DNA from: RGIG4079 sp045576735
GTDB lineage: Bacteria; Bacteroidota; Bacteroidia; Bacteroidales; Muribaculaceae
Reading direction: 5' to 3'
Length of the DNA: 5,551 nucleotides
Assembly: GCA_045576735.1 (NCBI GenBank)
Contig: JAZNGZ010000014.1
Location: 1-5,551, forward strand
How positions within the stretch are numbered: position 1 is the first letter of the stretch; each line of letters opens with the position of its first letter. Positions 5,347 through 5,551 of this stretch are shown in pieces. Under the pieces are notes generated by a model, which worked only from the letters and a program-made list of their open reading frames with translations, did not search any database and was not told the DNA's origin. A program made the position numbers and the translations under genes.

Positions 5347-5551
5347 ATGAAACACCTCCTACCAATCATATTATCCATTCTCTTGCTCACCGCCTGTGGC
5401 GAAAGCAAGTATGTGCAATTTCAACAATTGCAACATATTGACTCAATTGCCGAACTGAATGCCGACAGCGCAATCGTTATGCTAAATGCTATCAACCGCG
5501 ATTCCCTTTGGGGTAATGACAACAAATTTTATTTTGACCTACTAAAAATCA
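5347..5551 (+). CDS. Lipoprotein, probable TPR-containing Bacteroidales family, 3'-truncated by window edge
   Basis: The first 68 residues are visible and the frame stays open to the window end. Residues 1-16 form a lipoprotein signal peptide with lipobox LTAC, so Cys17 would be lipidated after cleavage. The next residues are GESK, which does not match the acidic surface-export signals known in Bacteroidota, so a periplasm-facing location is more likely. The mature part is helical, with DSIAELNADSAIVMLNAI; the 'D-S-A-x-x-x-L' pattern recalls the first TPR helix of Bacteroidales lipoproteins that often continue into a transmembrane segment and a DNA-binding or kinase-like domain (recall; not visible here). 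An in-frame TAA at 5335-5337 rules out any earlier start, and the signal peptide begins at this ATG. It follows a terminator and has its own promoter, so it is independent of the amidase operon. Confidence 0.8.
   Translation, partial: MKHLLPIILSILLLTACGESKYVQFQQLQHIDSIAELNADSAIVMLNAINRDSLWGNDNKFYFDLLKI

Overview
The window looks like chromosomal DNA of a gut-type Bacteroidales bacterium (Bacteroidota; Muribaculaceae or Prevotellaceae would fit). The evidence is a perfect TAnnTTTG -7 box of the Bacteroidota primary sigma factor, no strong Shine-Dalgarno sequences, a short C-terminal tail with the YYNLQGVKV pattern common in secreted Bacteroidales proteins, and a Bacteroidales-style TPR lipoprotein start. 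The family placement is inference from recall; no search was possible.

Layout. Positions 1-756 (+) hold the 3' end of a beta-propeller (PD40/TolB-like) protein gene. Eight bases later comes a complete 1326-residue gene at 765-4745 (+). It encodes an exported Amidase_3 type N-acetylmuramoyl-L-alanine amidase-like enzyme, followed by a carboxypeptidase-regulatory-like domain, a large propeller-like region split by an Ig/FlgD-like domain, and a Bacteroidales C-terminal tail. The two genes are almost certainly one transcription unit. It ends at a strong intrinsic terminator (4797-4835).

The 601-base intergenic region 4746-5346 is the most unusual part. It contains an exact heptamer array starting directly after the stop codon, the terminator, a 44-base direct repeat, several hairpins with three-base loops, three copies of a 24-base module whose stem changes in a compensated way, a second heptamer array in the same orientation, and a third, more diverged heptad tract. 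I read this as a non-coding, repeat-built element (MITE/REP-like or a structured RNA), not a gene.

From 5347 to the window end is the start of a lipoprotein gene, probably one of the Bacteroidales TPR-containing lipoproteins. Its promoter -7 box ends four bases before the ATG, so its mRNA may be leaderless or nearly so.

No mobile-element protein, RNA gene of a known class, CRISPR array or defence system is visible. If the window holds something undescribed, the intergenic hairpin module and the architecture of the amidase are the best candidates.
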